From SZUA-217 sp964194555 (GTDB lineage Bacteria; Actinomycetota; Acidimicrobiia; Spongiisociales; ZC4RG35), in assembly GCA_964194555.1 (NCBI GenBank), contig CAXMMT010000031.1:1-64000 (forward strand): a DNA stretch of 64,000 nucleotides, in the 5' to 3' direction. Below are positions 44,003-53,925 of this stretch, piece after piece. Positions within the stretch are counted from its first letter, which is position 1, and each line of letters starts with the position of its first letter. The position numbers and the translations under genes are program-made. Under the pieces are notes generated by a model. That model had not been told where the DNA came from. It made no database searches and was given only the letters and a program-made list of their open reading frames with translations.

Positions 44003-44272
44003 ATGACTGTTTCAGACATTGTTCTCGACGAATGGGCAACAAGACCACTGGGCAAGGCTGCGCGAATAGCGATCGCAGCGGGCGGGATGATCACCGCCAC
44101 ACTTGTTCTCCTGATGGCGACCATGCTGACCAGCGGCGCATGGCTCTTTGTCCTCGCCGGGGTTGCCCTCGCGGCCACTTCAGTGCGAGCAGCCAGGTTC
44201 CCGACCATCACCCGACTCGGTGTAGTGGCGGCCAATCTCGTCGCTATACCGCTCATCGCCCAGATCATCTAA
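44003..44272 (+). CDS. small hypothetical membrane protein
   Basis: 89 residues with three hydrophobic segments (about 22-40, 42-60 and 70-88), acidic N-terminus and no recognised domain. It stands alone between the sensor-like pair and the next gene, is followed by a hairpin, and has ordinary codon use. Considered real because of its consistent membrane character and the terminator; function unknown. Confidence 0.55.
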   Translation: MTVSDIVLDEWATRPLGKAARIAIAAGGMITATLVLLMATMLTSGAWLFVLAGVALAATSVRAARFPTITRLGVVAANLVAIPLIAQII

Positions 44273-44309
44273 GTCTCACCGATGCCCGATAAGGGCACCG
44301 GACGTCAGC

Positions 44310-44336
44310 AATGGCCGCCGGCTAACGGTGGCCGTT
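44310..44336 (+). terminator. weak hairpin after the small membrane protein gene
   Basis: The arms 44310-44319 and 44327-44336 pair over 10 bp, two of them G-T, with a 7-base loop, followed by GTTGTTGG. A modest terminator candidate, 37 bases after the stop. Confidence 0.4.
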
Positions 44337-44449
44337 GTTGTTGGCAGGCCCTCCAGATCGCATCCTTCGCACTATCCCGATATAGTCATGTGCCGTCGAC
44401 GACGACCCTAGGTCCCGCCGACTAATCACACTCTCTAATTGGAGGTTCA

Positions 44450-44827
44450 ATGCCGCTTCTCGACCTGTTCTGGTCCATGCTCTGGTTCTTTATGTTCTTC
44501 GTGTGGATCTGGCTGCTGATCACGATCTTTGCCGACATCTTCCGCAGCGAAATCTCTGGCTTTGGCAAGGCGGGCTGGATCCTCTTCGTGATAGTCCTTC
44601 CCTTCCTCGGAGTCCTCATCTATCTGATCGCCAATGGCGACACGATGCAGGAGCGCTCCATGAAGCAGGCTTCCGATATGGCGAACGCGCAGCGCGACTA
44701 CATCCAATCTGTTGCCGGTGATAGTTCGTCGGCTGCTGACGAGATCGCCAAGCTCGCTTCACTGAAGGACTCCGGTGCCATCAGCGACGCCGAGTTCCAG
44801 GCGCAGAAGGCCAAGCTTCTCGCTTAG
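44450..44827 (+). CDS. PLDc_N/SHOCT-domain small membrane protein
   Basis: 125 residues. Two membrane helices with the phospholipase D N-terminal pattern (FWSMLWFFMFFVWIWLLI; ADIFRSEISGFGKAGWILF) and a C-terminal SHOCT segment (IAKLASLKDSGAISDAEFQA). Such proteins are common in actinobacteria and are thought to be oligomerising membrane adaptors; activity unknown. A GGAGG lies 5 bases before the ATG and a strong terminator follows. Confidence 0.85.
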   Translation: MPLLDLFWSMLWFFMFFVWIWLLITIFADIFRSEISGFGKAGWILFVIVLPFLGVLIYLIANGDTMQERSMKQASDMANAQRDYIQSVAGDSSSAADEIAKLASLKDSGAISDAEFQAQKAKLLA

Positions 44828-44850
44828 ACCCGAACCACACTCAACTGGAA

Positions 44851-44875
44851 AGACCCCCGTCGACGACGGGGGTCT
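44851..44875 (+). terminator. strong hairpin terminator
   Basis: AGACCCCCGTCG (44851-44862) pairs with its exact complement (44864-44875), followed by CTTCTTATT. It ends the PLDc_N/SHOCT gene and also faces the convergent DUF389 gene. Confidence 0.85.
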
Positions 44876-44899
44876 CTTCTTATTGCAGCCGGCAATGCG

Positions 44900-46537
44900 T
44901 TAGCCGTCTATCTCATACTCGAACGTTGTGGTCGGAACCCACTTGACCGAGACGCCGACCGGCTTGCCGAACTCCTCTTCGAAATCCGCCGCCAAATCGT
45001 CAATTGGCGGCGGATTCTCCGAACCCTCAACTATGACGAAGAACTCGTCACCGGTGTACTCAGAAAGTATGACTTGAAGATCCGAGTCGCCCAACCAATC
45101 CTCTACGAGACTCTCCGCAGCGGCAACGCCTGCAGTCTGTTTCTGGAAAGTATCCGCGCTCGCTCCGAGAATTGCGATGACAGCGATAGCCAAAACCCCC
45201 ACCATCCCCAAGCTTCTCTTCACCCAAGCTCGATTCTCCGATAGTCGAAGCACCGGCACGACACCCGTGAGGATGAAAACACCGCCACCGACGAGGATGA
45301 TGGCGACGAGGTTTGTAACGAAGAGCAGAACGGCACCGGACGCCGCCGACCACTCCGCCTGCGAGATCATGAGACCTACCACAGCCAAAGGAGGCACCAG
45401 GGCAATTGCCACCGCAACACCGGGGAGGGAATCCGAAACGTCGGGTCTCGATAATGCGAAGGCGCCCGCACCACCCGCCGCGATGGCTATGGCGAGGTCA
45501 ACGACAGTTGGGCCGATCCGTGAAGCCACCTGTGAGTTGGCAACGGTGGAGATGTCCGGTCCGTACATCCAACCGAAGAGAACGCTGAGACCGACGGCGA
45601 ACAGGATCCCCCCTAGCGCCACTCCACCAGACATGGCTGCTCTTCGCGGCCAACCCATCACCATGGCAAGAGATGTCCCCATCAGTGGAGTCATCAGAGG
45701 AGCAACGAGCATCGCACCGATGACCACGGCTGTTGAGTCACCAATAATGCCAAAGGCGGCTATCCCCGTGGCAAATCCCATGAGCGTGAAGAATCTCGAG
45801 AGTCGGCGAGGTCCGATGTCCCCCTCGTAGAAGAGCTTGTCGTAAAGCTGACGCCGATCGTCGGCCGTGTTCGGTCTTGTTTGGATCCACGCCAGAAAGG
45901 TCTGCCAAACCCCACCGGGTTCGATCGTTCGATCATCGAGTCGGACATTCGTGACCAGCGTGAGTACGCCAGCGACGAACCAGTAAGTGGCAAGGATTAG
46001 AACTGCCAACCCGAGTATTGAGCGGGGCGAGGTCACCAGGGCGGCCCCTATAGCCACGTAGAAGAAGGCACCCAGCATGGGCTCGAGCACAGACCCGCTC
46101 TCTCGTCCTCGGAATGCCCGATAACCGTTGATAACACCCAATACGATCAGGGCGGTGCCACCCGCTTGACCGAGCTTTTCACCGGTGAAGTCGGGGATGA
46201 AGAAGAGACCAAGAGCAGCCGCCACCAGGAACAGAACTCGAGCGATATCCCAACCCGTTCGTGTATCAGCATGACGAAGATCGAGAACTCCGCCAACGGC
46301 CCAGGCAACCAGAATTGTCGCTACGAGAAAGCCAAAAGTACGTGGTGAGGTGCTTGGTGAGCGAAGTACGATGACCGAAACCACAATCGCCGCCACTCCC
46401 CTCAAGGAATCAGCCGTGAGTAGCTGTGACATGTCGAAGCCGGCACCCTCTGGAAGGACAGGACCTTCGTAATCCTGGAATTCCTCCGACATCATGTCCG
46501 TGATTGGCCGGTCGGTGGATTCCTTGTTTTGGCTCAC
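44900..46537 (-). CDS. HdeD-like plus DUF389 membrane protein
   Basis: About 545 residues. The N-terminal half (~30-205) holds about six membrane segments in the DUF308/HdeD pattern; the C-terminal half (~230-450) is the DUF389 (TIGR00341) domain with GDSTAVVIGAMLVAPLMTPL, VALVPPLAVVGLM and a further TM set, followed by a soluble tail. Joining the two is unusual. Function of DUF389 is unknown. The GTG at 46537 is preferred: it overlaps the DUF2252 stop as GTGA with a GGAG in place; a GTG two codons earlier is possible. Confidence 0.85.
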   Translation of the reverse strand: MSQNKESTDRPITDMMSEEFQDYEGPVLPEGAGFDMSQLLTADSLRGVAAIVVSVIVLRSPSTSPRTFGFLVATILVAWAVGGVLDLRHADTRTGWDIARVLFLVAAALGLFFIPDFTGEKLGQAGGTALIVLGVINGYRAFRGRESGSVLEPMLGAFFYVAIGAALVTSPRSILGLAVLILATYWFVAGVLTLVTNVRLDDRTIEPGGVWQTFLAWIQTRPNTADDRRQLYDKLFYEGDIGPRRLSRFFTLMGFATGIAAFGIIGDSTAVVIGAMLVAPLMTPLMGTSLAMVMGWPRRAAMSGGVALGGILFAVGLSVLFGWMYGPDISTVANSQVASRIGPTVVDLAIAIAAGGAGAFALSRPDVSDSLPGVAVAIALVPPLAVVGLMISQAEWSAASGAVLLFVTNLVAIILVGGGVFILTGVVPVLRLSENRAWVKRSLGMVGVLAIAVIAILGASADTFQKQTAGVAAAESLVEDWLGDSDLQVILSEYTGDEFFVIVEGSENPPPIDDLAADFEEEFGKPVGVSVKWVPTTTFEYEIDG

Positions 46538-47937
46538 TCCCACTCCGCCGCTTCCAATCGTCCGTCCCTGATCTCGGTCACAAAGGCCTCGTAGTCCAAT
46601 TCGTTCTGACGAGCGTACCTAACCCCAAACTCGCCGAGGGACCGATCAAAGTTGGATCCAGATCCAAGGTAGGAAGCGATCGCTACCGGGTCTCCAGAGA
46701 CGGCATGGGCCCTCGCCAGTGTCCAACCGCACACCTTCGCGTAGCGACCCATCCCCTCCTCATCCATACCAGCGAAAGATAACGACGCTTTCCAATCCTT
46801 CAGCTGACGCCAGTAGTAATGACTACCCGAATAATTCCCCTCGCTCCAACCGAGGAAGATGTCACTCGCCGCCTGCATGAGTCGCTGGCCTTCGACAACT
46901 CTCTGACCGCTCGTCGAATACCGGCTTGGCGCCAGGTGTTCCTCGAGGACCGATCTCCCTGCCTCTTTGACCTGTAGAAGAAGGATGTCATCTCGCCCTC
47001 TCCCAACGAGAAGGGCTACGAAACAACGGGTCCCGACGCTTCCAACTCCGACAACCTTGAGAGCTAGATCCACCACCTGGTACCGACCCAGAAGATGCTC
47101 AACCGCATCGCTGAGACTGCGGCGATACCCGGCGAAGCTCTCGTTGATCGACTCCTCGACATGCTCGCTGTCAACATTGATAGGCATGCTGCGGAATGGC
47201 ACCAGTAGTGGCGGGGCACTCCGAAACCTGAGATGTCCATCCTCGTGCTCGACGAGCTTTTTGGCCGCCCGGAGATGATCCTTCTTTCTCGCCCCGCGGA
47301 TGAACCTGTCCAGTTGTTTGCGGCGTTTCCGCTTGACGTTTTCCTTTTCGGCGCGAACCGCGAGATCATCTAGGGAGAACCGGCTATACCAGGTCTCCAG
47401 CCAACCCCTCTTTGCGAACTTCCCCATGATTTCTCTATACGAACGGACAGATTCCTCGGCCAACTCTCGTCCGTCATCCTCGTCAAATCCCAGATCTTGC
47501 GAAGCGATGACAAGAGACGCAGCGAGTCTCTTGACATCCCATTCCCAAGGCCCAGGGAGTGTCTCGTCAAAGTCGTTGAGATCGAAGAGAAGGTCACGCT
47601 CGGGCGAGGCGAAGACGCCGAAGTTGGAGAGATGAGCATCTCCACACAACTGGACTTCGAGACCAGTGCTCGGAGTGTGTGAGAGATCGTGAGCCATGAT
47701 CCGGGCTGCCCCTCGATAGAACGTGAATGCAGACTCCGCCATTCTCACTCTTCGAACCGGGGCCAGAAAAGACAGACGATCCACGTTTTGACCTTCGATC
47801 AGGGCTACCGGATCCGGTCTGGTGGCTGAAGAGATCCAGTCCCCGTGACTGCTGCGTGGAACCTCCTTGCGTAGTGACCGCCCATCTTGGCCGGGAGCGG
47901 TTTGGTTGGGATGAGGCACGGCAAGCCAGTTTGGCAC
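46534..47937 (-). CDS. DUF2252 family protein
   Basis: About 467 residues. Diagnostic segments: LRKEVPRSSHGDW at the N-terminus, FYRGAARIMAHDL, the metal-like VQLCGDAHLSNFGVFASPE, and FDLNDFDETLPGPWEWDVKR, then VGVGSVGTR and a closing VCGWTLARAHA. The family has a protein-kinase-like fold by general resemblance, role unknown. The GTG at 47937 is a choice between two in-frame GTGs six codons apart; the ORF continues upstream only into the CPBP gene region. Coupled to the DUF389 gene. Confidence 0.88.
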   Translation of the reverse strand: MPNWLAVPHPNQTAPGQDGRSLRKEVPRSSHGDWISSATRPDPVALIEGQNVDRLSFLAPVRRVRMAESAFTFYRGAARIMAHDLSHTPSTGLEVQLCGDAHLSNFGVFASPERDLLFDLNDFDETLPGPWEWDVKRLAASLVIASQDLGFDEDDGRELAEESVRSYREIMGKFAKRGWLETWYSRFSLDDLAVRAEKENVKRKRRKQLDRFIRGARKKDHLRAAKKLVEHEDGHLRFRSAPPLLVPFRSMPINVDSEHVEESINESFAGYRRSLSDAVEHLLGRYQVVDLALKVVGVGSVGTRCFVALLVGRGRDDILLLQVKEAGRSVLEEHLAPSRYSTSGQRVVEGQRLMQAASDIFLGWSEGNYSGSHYYWRQLKDWKASLSFAGMDEEGMGRYAKVCGWTLARAHAVSGDPVAIASYLGSGSNFDRSLGEFGVRYARQNELDYEAFVTEIRDGRLEAAEWE

Positions 47938-47966
47938 GCCGAGACATCTGCTGGTTCGAGAATTTG

Positions 47967-48686
47967 CTAGCCGACCGACGAGGTGGGCGATACCTCCAAC
48001 CGTTGTCGGGCGGCGAGTCGGGCGTAGACGGCCAAAGTCATGTTGATACCGGCGTGGACGGCTACAGGGACCCAGATCGAGCCGGTTTCCATTCGAAGCC
48101 AAACAAGAGCTGCCCCGGCAAGAGACGTTGCCAAGACGGTGATTCCGACATGAAAAGCATTTCGTTTCCAATCCGTGCCATGGGCGCGTGCTTGATCGAA
48201 ACCGGGACCGACATGCCACAAACCAAAGAGAAGAGCACCCCCGATCAGAGCGACCGACGGTGGGTAGAGGGCAACTAGCGCTGCATGAAGTACGCCCCGA
48301 AAGAAGGCCTCCTCGATGAGAGCGGTCATGACCGGGATCCGAACGGCGATCTGCATGAACGCCTGACGTGGGGAGAGCGCGGCGAGTCTCGGGTCGGCCA
48401 GTTGTGGTCGAAGCTCAGGGTTCCTCAGCATGTACCCGCCGATGGCCGACATGACCAGGACCGTGGCAAGGGCCCACGCTGTCACAACCGCCGTATCGGG
48501 AGCTCCGAGTCCGATTGTCTCGAAACCGAAGATCCAGCCGGCACCAAGCGTCAAGACAGCTCCGACCACACCGGTGAGAACGGGCGCAATCAACGTCCGG
48601 CGCCGGGCGGGGATCAGCAGATAGACGATCGTCTGAAAGACGATTGCGTAACCGACAAGCGGTGCGACTGTTGAAACGAGTGTCAT
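47967..48686 (-). CDS. CPBP-family intramembrane metalloprotease
   Basis: 239 residues with about seven membrane segments. The glutamate motif ALIEEAFFRGVLHA (~130), the first His in LLFGLWHVG and the second in VHAGINM are the conserved CPBP (Abi/Rce1) active-site elements. Substrate unknown; in other bacteria such proteases process membrane proteins or handle bacteriocin immunity. It is first in a minus-strand run with DUF2252 and DUF389, divergent from the ion channel gene. Confidence 0.9.
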   Translation of the reverse strand: MTLVSTVAPLVGYAIVFQTIVYLLIPARRRTLIAPVLTGVVGAVLTLGAGWIFGFETIGLGAPDTAVVTAWALATVLVMSAIGGYMLRNPELRPQLADPRLAALSPRQAFMQIAVRIPVMTALIEEAFFRGVLHAALVALYPPSVALIGGALLFGLWHVGPGFDQARAHGTDWKRNAFHVGITVLATSLAGAALVWLRMETGSIWVPVAVHAGINMTLAVYARLAARQRLEVSPTSSVG

Positions 48687-48820
48687 GGTGAGAAAGAGAT
48701 AGTTGTGCGCATCCCATTTTGGACGCTACCGGCGTTTAGTTGGTTCCCCGGCATCGATTGATACCGGAAGTGTGCGCTACCCGTTCCTAACGTGACAAGA
48801 CCAACTCAGGAAGCCTTTTC

Positions 48821-49504
48821 TTGTCGCCAGAGATATCCAAACGATGGCAGCGATTCGAGCGATCATCCGACGCCTACGTCGCCGTGACCGTGATGCTCCT
48901 ATTGCTGATACTCGTCCCAATCGCCCTGTCTCCCAATAAGGACTCTTCAGGAATCATTACCGCCATTCTCGCCGGCGGCGCCGCAACACTCTCGATGGCT
49001 GCTTCGGAGGCGAAGCCGTGGGCAGTGCGGATCTCATGGTTGGCCTGGGTCGTGGTGATACTGGCCTTTGTCGTTCCTGGCAGTCAGGAAGCTGTGGTCG
49101 GAGTCGCATCTTTGATACTCGGGGTACTTCTGATCGCAACGCCCTTCGTGATCGTGAGACGCATTGCCAAACACGACATCATCACCGGCACAACGATGTG
49201 GGGAGCGATCGCCGCCTACCTTGCGCTCGGTATCGCCTTCAGCTTCATCTTCGCCACCATCCATAGCCTGGATCCAGACGCCTTCCAGGCCGTGGCTGGC
49301 GGCGGGCTGGGGGAGTTCAACTATTTCAGCTTTGTCACCATGACCACAGTCGGATATGGAGACATCACACCCGTGACCGACGTAGCCCGGGCGGTGGTGG
49401 TGTTCCAGACGATCATGGGTCAAATCTTCCTCGTTGTGGTGGTGGCACGGGTCGTCTCGCTGCTCGGCACCGGCCGAACCATGCGATCGTCTCGAGAAGA
49501 CTGA
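48821..49504 (+). CDS. voltage-gated-type potassium channel (Kch-like)
   Basis: 227 residues. Several membrane segments, then the pore segment with the selectivity filter TTVGYGD (~165) and a last helix (QTIMGQIFLVVVVARVVSL). There is no RCK domain and no clear arginine-rich voltage sensor, so gating is unclear. TTG start; no good ribosome site, so the start could be a few codons off. Confidence 0.88.
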   Translation: MSPEISKRWQRFERSSDAYVAVTVMLLLLILVPIALSPNKDSSGIITAILAGGAATLSMAASEAKPWAVRISWLAWVVVILAFVVPGSQEAVVGVASLILGVLLIATPFVIVRRIAKHDIITGTTMWGAIAAYLALGIAFSFIFATIHSLDPDAFQAVAGGGLGEFNYFSFVTMTTVGYGDITPVTDVARAVVVFQTIMGQIFLVVVVARVVSLLGTGRTMRSSRED

Positions 49505-49520
49505 CAAGCCCGCGTCCCAT

Positions 49521-51434
49521 CTACTGGACGACCTCGCCCACCTTCTCGAAGGGATCGGTGATGACACCAGGCTCCTCGGCCTTGATCCGGGCTGCGCGAT
49601 CCAACTCACGCGCTATGAGGGTGTCGTGGATCGCCTGCCGCTGCTCATCAGTGGTCGACGCAAATCCATAAGTCGCCTGAACAAAGTCGGCGGTGTCCCC
49701 TCGATAATCGTGACCAAATGACTTGAACTCGCCAGGAACTGTGACCATTGCGTTCATCGCATCGATCATGATTTGGATGAAGGAGATAACGGGAGTCCAC
49801 TTCATCTTCTCGGGGACATTTCGACCCCGTTCGCCATCGAGCCACGGCGGTTTCTTGACCGCCAACCGGAGTGACATCGTCGCGATTGGATCATTGTCGT
49901 GATCAACGACCACTGCCCTCAGCCTGTCACGTTCCTCGGGTGACAGGGCTGCGTACTGCTCAAAGCTATCGAAAGCGGCAACGGTCCCTTCCGGCGTCAG
50001 TGGGTTTCGACCTTCGCGCATTCCGGCCTTGGACCAGCGGGCAAGACCGGGCAGGCCAAACCAAAGGGCTTTCGAAATGCCGTAGTGGTCAAATCCCTCG
50101 ATGCCCTGATGCATGATCACGTCAGAGCTCGACCAGGCCCCAAGACTCTCACCAAAGACCAGGACCTTGGGACGCTTCTTCTCGTCAACAGTTCGGAGAC
50201 GTTGTCTGACACCCCACAGAAGTTGTCGGAACTGGGCTCGACCCAGGGACACACCCTGAACCTCGAGGAATGAGGGTGCCTTCCCATACTGGATGCACAC
50301 CGTGGCGATGTCACCACGCGCCAGAAGTTCGGCGGACTCGATCATGGTGTGATCAACCCAGCCGGTACCGGTTGGCGATACCAGAAGCAGATACTCCCTA
50401 TCAAAGACACCGAGACGCTCCATCTCGTTGAGAGCCAATTCGGATCTGCCCGTGGCATAGATCGGCTCGGAGTCGACACCCACATACGCACGGATGGGGT
50501 GAGCCTTGGCAGGCTCACCGAGCGTATCCTCGATGACATCTGGCGATACAACCTCAGTCACATACCGGCGACCCTGGAGACCCAGTTCCTCGAATGGCGA
50601 AATGCTGTTCGGGCCGCCGGAGACAAACTCATTACTCGGTGGCACCGAGAAGTTGGTCTCCATCTTTGCGTTGGCCCGCGATATGCGTCGGACGAGACTG
50701 CCATAGAGAACCACCGCCCCCGCACCCCAAAGTGCGCCGTTGATGGCTCGACCGATCGCCGAGTGACCCGAGCTCTCACCGATGTATCCGACAAGTGAGT
50801 CTCGGGATGAGAGGTACCCGCGCCCGACCCATCTACCGGCAAATGCCAGACCGGTGGCAATGGCTATGGACATAGGCAGCTGAGCCGGTTTGTCATCTTC
50901 GGTCCAACGCTGAATGACGGCCTTGCGAGTTTCCAGCTCCTTACCCCAACGGCTTGCCACATAGCCGAAACCGCCGAGACCGGTGATGATGGGGACAATG
51001 GGTGTGTCGATCCTCCCTTGCACCTCGTTGCCTGCTTCGTGGATGATGCCGCCTATCGCGGCGACACTGACGATCTGCCCAGCACTGCGCAGCATCGCCT
51101 TGGATGTGGCTTCGTCATCGGACTCCTGGATTCGAGCCAGGGTCGCACCTCCGGCCGCGATCACCGCCCGTGACCCGATCCGCCAGGCGAGCGGTGACCC
51201 CTTGGGGGCAACACTTCTCGCCAGAACATCGACGCTCAGACCGATGGCCTCCGCAGCGAGCACCGTCAGACCCGCAGCGATGCCCTGATGGACCGAGGTT
51301 CTCGGCATCAAGGATGGCCCAAACGAATCGAGCGCCGCACCGGCCTTCAGCGGCCCGGCCGGGCCACTGGTGATCGGGTTGAGCCGGTCCGACACCGTGA
51401 CCGCCACCCTTACAAAGTTCTCTGTGAGGTTCAT
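49521..51434 (-). CDS. alpha/beta-hydrolase family membrane protein (Abhydrolase_9 type)
   Basis: 637 residues. The N-terminal third contains four or more membrane segments, and the C-terminal part (~270-560) is the actinobacterial Abhydrolase_9 domain. The likely nucleophile is the Ser of VFGESLGAW, followed by late acidic and His candidates in VVDHDNDPI. Mycobacterial relatives are membrane hydrolases of unknown lipid-related role. Divergent from the arylsulfatase across a symmetric operator-like dyad. Confidence 0.85.
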   Translation of the reverse strand: MNLTENFVRVAVTVSDRLNPITSGPAGPLKAGAALDSFGPSLMPRTSVHQGIAAGLTVLAAEAIGLSVDVLARSVAPKGSPLAWRIGSRAVIAAGGATLARIQESDDEATSKAMLRSAGQIVSVAAIGGIIHEAGNEVQGRIDTPIVPIITGLGGFGYVASRWGKELETRKAVIQRWTEDDKPAQLPMSIAIATGLAFAGRWVGRGYLSSRDSLVGYIGESSGHSAIGRAINGALWGAGAVVLYGSLVRRISRANAKMETNFSVPPSNEFVSGGPNSISPFEELGLQGRRYVTEVVSPDVIEDTLGEPAKAHPIRAYVGVDSEPIYATGRSELALNEMERLGVFDREYLLLVSPTGTGWVDHTMIESAELLARGDIATVCIQYGKAPSFLEVQGVSLGRAQFRQLLWGVRQRLRTVDEKKRPKVLVFGESLGAWSSSDVIMHQGIEGFDHYGISKALWFGLPGLARWSKAGMREGRNPLTPEGTVAAFDSFEQYAALSPEERDRLRAVVVDHDNDPIATMSLRLAVKKPPWLDGERGRNVPEKMKWTPVISFIQIMIDAMNAMVTVPGEFKSFGHDYRGDTADFVQATYGFASTTDEQRQAIHDTLIARELDRAARIKAEEPGVITDPFEKVGEVVQ

Positions 51435-51445
51435 GGCTGAGAAAT

Positions 51446-51520
51446 CTAGTCAAACACCTCTCGATGAACCGAAATGCGGGTCGAGGCCATGAAACGGTTC
51501 ACAGAAGAGTGTTTGACTAG
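51446..51520. promoter_or_regulatory. nested inverted repeat between Abhydrolase_9 and sulfatase genes
   Basis: Outer arms CTAGTCAAACAC (51446-51457) and GTGTTTGACTAG (51509-51520), inner arms GAACCG (51466-51471) and CGGTTC (51495-51500). Each inner arm is exactly 8 bases from its outer arm, so the whole 75-bp block is symmetric around 51483. GGTTCAC recurs at 51520-51526. Its position between two divergent starts and the double symmetry point to a regulator binding as two dimers. Confidence 0.65.
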
Positions 51521-51561
51521 GTTCACCCTTTGCTCTATCCACATCCAACCAGGAGTCGAAG

Positions 51562-53925
51562 ATGACCAGCGAGCGCAGTCGTGATGTTCTACCCGTTCCG
51601 GACAAGCCCTATCAGGGACTTCTCACCTACGACGCCAAAGACCCGGCCTCCAGTTTTCCTCCGATCGCGCCGATTCGTCCCCCGGCCGGGGCGCCCAACG
51701 TCCTGATCGTGCTTCTCGACGACGTCGGCTTCGGCGCCTCGAGCGCATTTGGTGGTCCATGTGAGACTCCGATCGCGGAGCGACTGGCCGGGGAAGGGCT
51801 GAAGTACAACAGGTTTCATACGACCGCCCTTTGCTCGCCCACACGAGCAGCGCTTCTTACCGGACGTAACCACCACTCGGTCGGAATGGGCGGAATCACC
51901 GAGCTTGCAACGTCTGCTCCCGGATACACCTCTGTGATCCCGAACTCCACTGCCTCACTGGCCGAGATGCTGAAACTCAACGGGTACTCGACGGCACAGT
52001 TCGGAAAGTGTCATGAAGTGCCCGTTTGGGAAACGAGTCCGATGGGTCCGTTTCGACAGTGGCCGACTGGACAGGGTTTCGAGCACTTCTATGGCTTCAT
52101 CGGGGGCGAGACCAACCAATACGCCCCTGCGATCTACAGGGACACCGTCCCGATCGAGCCCGAGCATGGTGACGACGAGGACTACCACTTCGGCGAGGAC
52201 ATGACCGATCACACCATCGACTGGATCCGCCAGCAGAAGGCTCTGATGCCGGACAAGCCATTCTTTGCCTACTACGCGCCTGGGGCCACCCACGCTCCGC
52301 ACCATGTGCCCCCCGTCTGGTCGGACAAGTACAAGGGAAAGTTCGACCAGGGATGGGACGTCGTTCGTGAACAGACTCTGGCCCGACAAAAGGAGCTAGG
52401 AGTCATCCCCGACGATGCCGTGCTCACCGAACGGCCCGAGGAGATCCCGGCTTGGGACGACATGCCCGAGGATCTGAAGCCGGTGCTCGCCAGACAAATG
52501 GAGATCTACGCGGGATTTCTCGAGCACACAGATCACCAGGTGGGCCGTCTCATCGACGCCCTCGAAGACCTCGAGGTCCTGGATGACACGTTGGTTTTCT
52601 ACATAATCGGAGACAACGGAGCATCGGCGGAGGGGACCATCAACGGCACCTTCAACGAGATGCTCAGCCTCAACGGTGCATTTGACATAGAGACCCCCGA
52701 GTTCATGGCCGCGCGCATCGATGACTTTGGTGGCCCCGAGGCGTACAACCACTTCGCCGTGGGTTGGGCGCATGCGATGGATACGCCATATCAATGGACT
52801 AAGCAGGTGGCTTCGCATTGGGGGGGCACACGCAACGGCACGGTCGTCCACTGGCCAAACGGATTCAGCAGTCGCGGGGAGATCCGCAGCCAATTCCACC
52901 ATGTTATCGACGTCGCGGCCACGGTCATGGAAGCAGCCGGGCTACCACACCCGACTTTCGTCAACGGTGTCCAGCAGGAGGCTCTCCAAGGCACCAGCAT
53001 GGCCTACAGCTTTGACGATGAGGACGCCGACGATGTGCGGACGACCCAGTACTTCGAGATGTTCGTCAACCGAGGCATCTATCACGAGGGTTGGACAGCG
53101 GTGACCCGACACAGCACACCCTGGGTCCTGGGCGAGGAGTTGCCGCCAATCGCCGGAGATGTATGGGAACTCTACGGACCCGACGATTGGACCCAGTCGA
53201 ACAACCTCGCCGATCAGATGCCCGAGAAGCTGGAAGAGCTCCAGAGGCTGTTTCTGATCGAGGCAGCCCGATACCAGGTGCTACCACTAGATGATCGACG
53301 TGTCGAGAGATTCAACTCGGATATGGCGGGGAGACCGCTTCTCATCCACGGAAACAGCCAGTTGCTCTTCGGAGGGATGGGTCGACTCCCCGAGAACACT
53401 GTCTTGAACATCAAGAACAAGAGCCACGCGGTTACAGCTCAGATCGCGGTCCCGGTCGACGGAGGTGACGGTGTTCTCGTCGCTCAAGGCGGACAGTTCG
53501 GCGGCTGGGTTCTCTACGTATACGAAGGCAAACCTGTCTATTGCTACAACTTGTTCGGTGCCCAGCGCTTCAAGGTATATGGGAACACGACCCTCGATGC
53601 CGGTGAGCATCAGGTTCGAGCCGAGTTCGACTACGACGGGGGTGGCCTTGGCAAGGGAGGGACAATCACTCTCTACATCGACGGTGAGGCCGTCGGCGAA
53701 GGTCGGGTAGAAGGCACTCAGCCGATGTTGTTCTCCGCCGATGAGACCACCGACGTAGGCCACGACACCGCCACGTCTGTCACCGACGACTTCGCTTCTT
53801 CGGCTGAAACTCGCTATCCGGGTCGAGTGCGGTGGGTTCAGATCGATCTCGGTGAGGATGCCGAGGATGCCGACCACTTCATAACCCCCGAAGAGCGACT
53901 GCGCATCGCCATGGCCATCCAGTAG
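51562..53925 (+). CDS. type I arylsulfatase
   Basis: 787 residues. The formylglycine motif CSPTRAALLTGR (Cys91) and the metal-binding LIVLLDDVGFG near residue 50 are intact, with GDNGA later. There is no signal peptide. The C-terminal ~180 residues are a separate beta-rich domain. Formylglycine needs a maturase, which is not in this window. It hydrolyses sulfate esters; substrate unknown. It shares a divergent promoter with the Abhydrolase_9 gene and is followed by an alpha/beta hydrolase. Confidence 0.92.
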   Translation: MTSERSRDVLPVPDKPYQGLLTYDAKDPASSFPPIAPIRPPAGAPNVLIVLLDDVGFGASSAFGGPCETPIAERLAGEGLKYNRFHTTALCSPTRAALLTGRNHHSVGMGGITELATSAPGYTSVIPNSTASLAEMLKLNGYSTAQFGKCHEVPVWETSPMGPFRQWPTGQGFEHFYGFIGGETNQYAPAIYRDTVPIEPEHGDDEDYHFGEDMTDHTIDWIRQQKALMPDKPFFAYYAPGATHAPHHVPPVWSDKYKGKFDQGWDVVREQTLARQKELGVIPDDAVLTERPEEIPAWDDMPEDLKPVLARQMEIYAGFLEHTDHQVGRLIDALEDLEVLDDTLVFYIIGDNGASAEGTINGTFNEMLSLNGAFDIETPEFMAARIDDFGGPEAYNHFAVGWAHAMDTPYQWTKQVASHWGGTRNGTVVHWPNGFSSRGEIRSQFHHVIDVAATVMEAAGLPHPTFVNGVQQEALQGTSMAYSFDDEDADDVRTTQYFEMFVNRGIYHEGWTAVTRHSTPWVLGEELPPIAGDVWELYGPDDWTQSNNLADQMPEKLEELQRLFLIEAARYQVLPLDDRRVERFNSDMAGRPLLIHGNSQLLFGGMGRLPENTVLNIKNKSHAVTAQIAVPVDGGDGVLVAQGGQFGGWVLYVYEGKPVYCYNLFGAQRFKVYGNTTLDAGEHQVRAEFDYDGGGLGKGGTITLYIDGEAVGEGRVEGTQPMLFSADETTDVGHDTATSVTDDFASSAETRYPGRVRWVQIDLGEDAEDADHFITPEERLRIAMAIQ

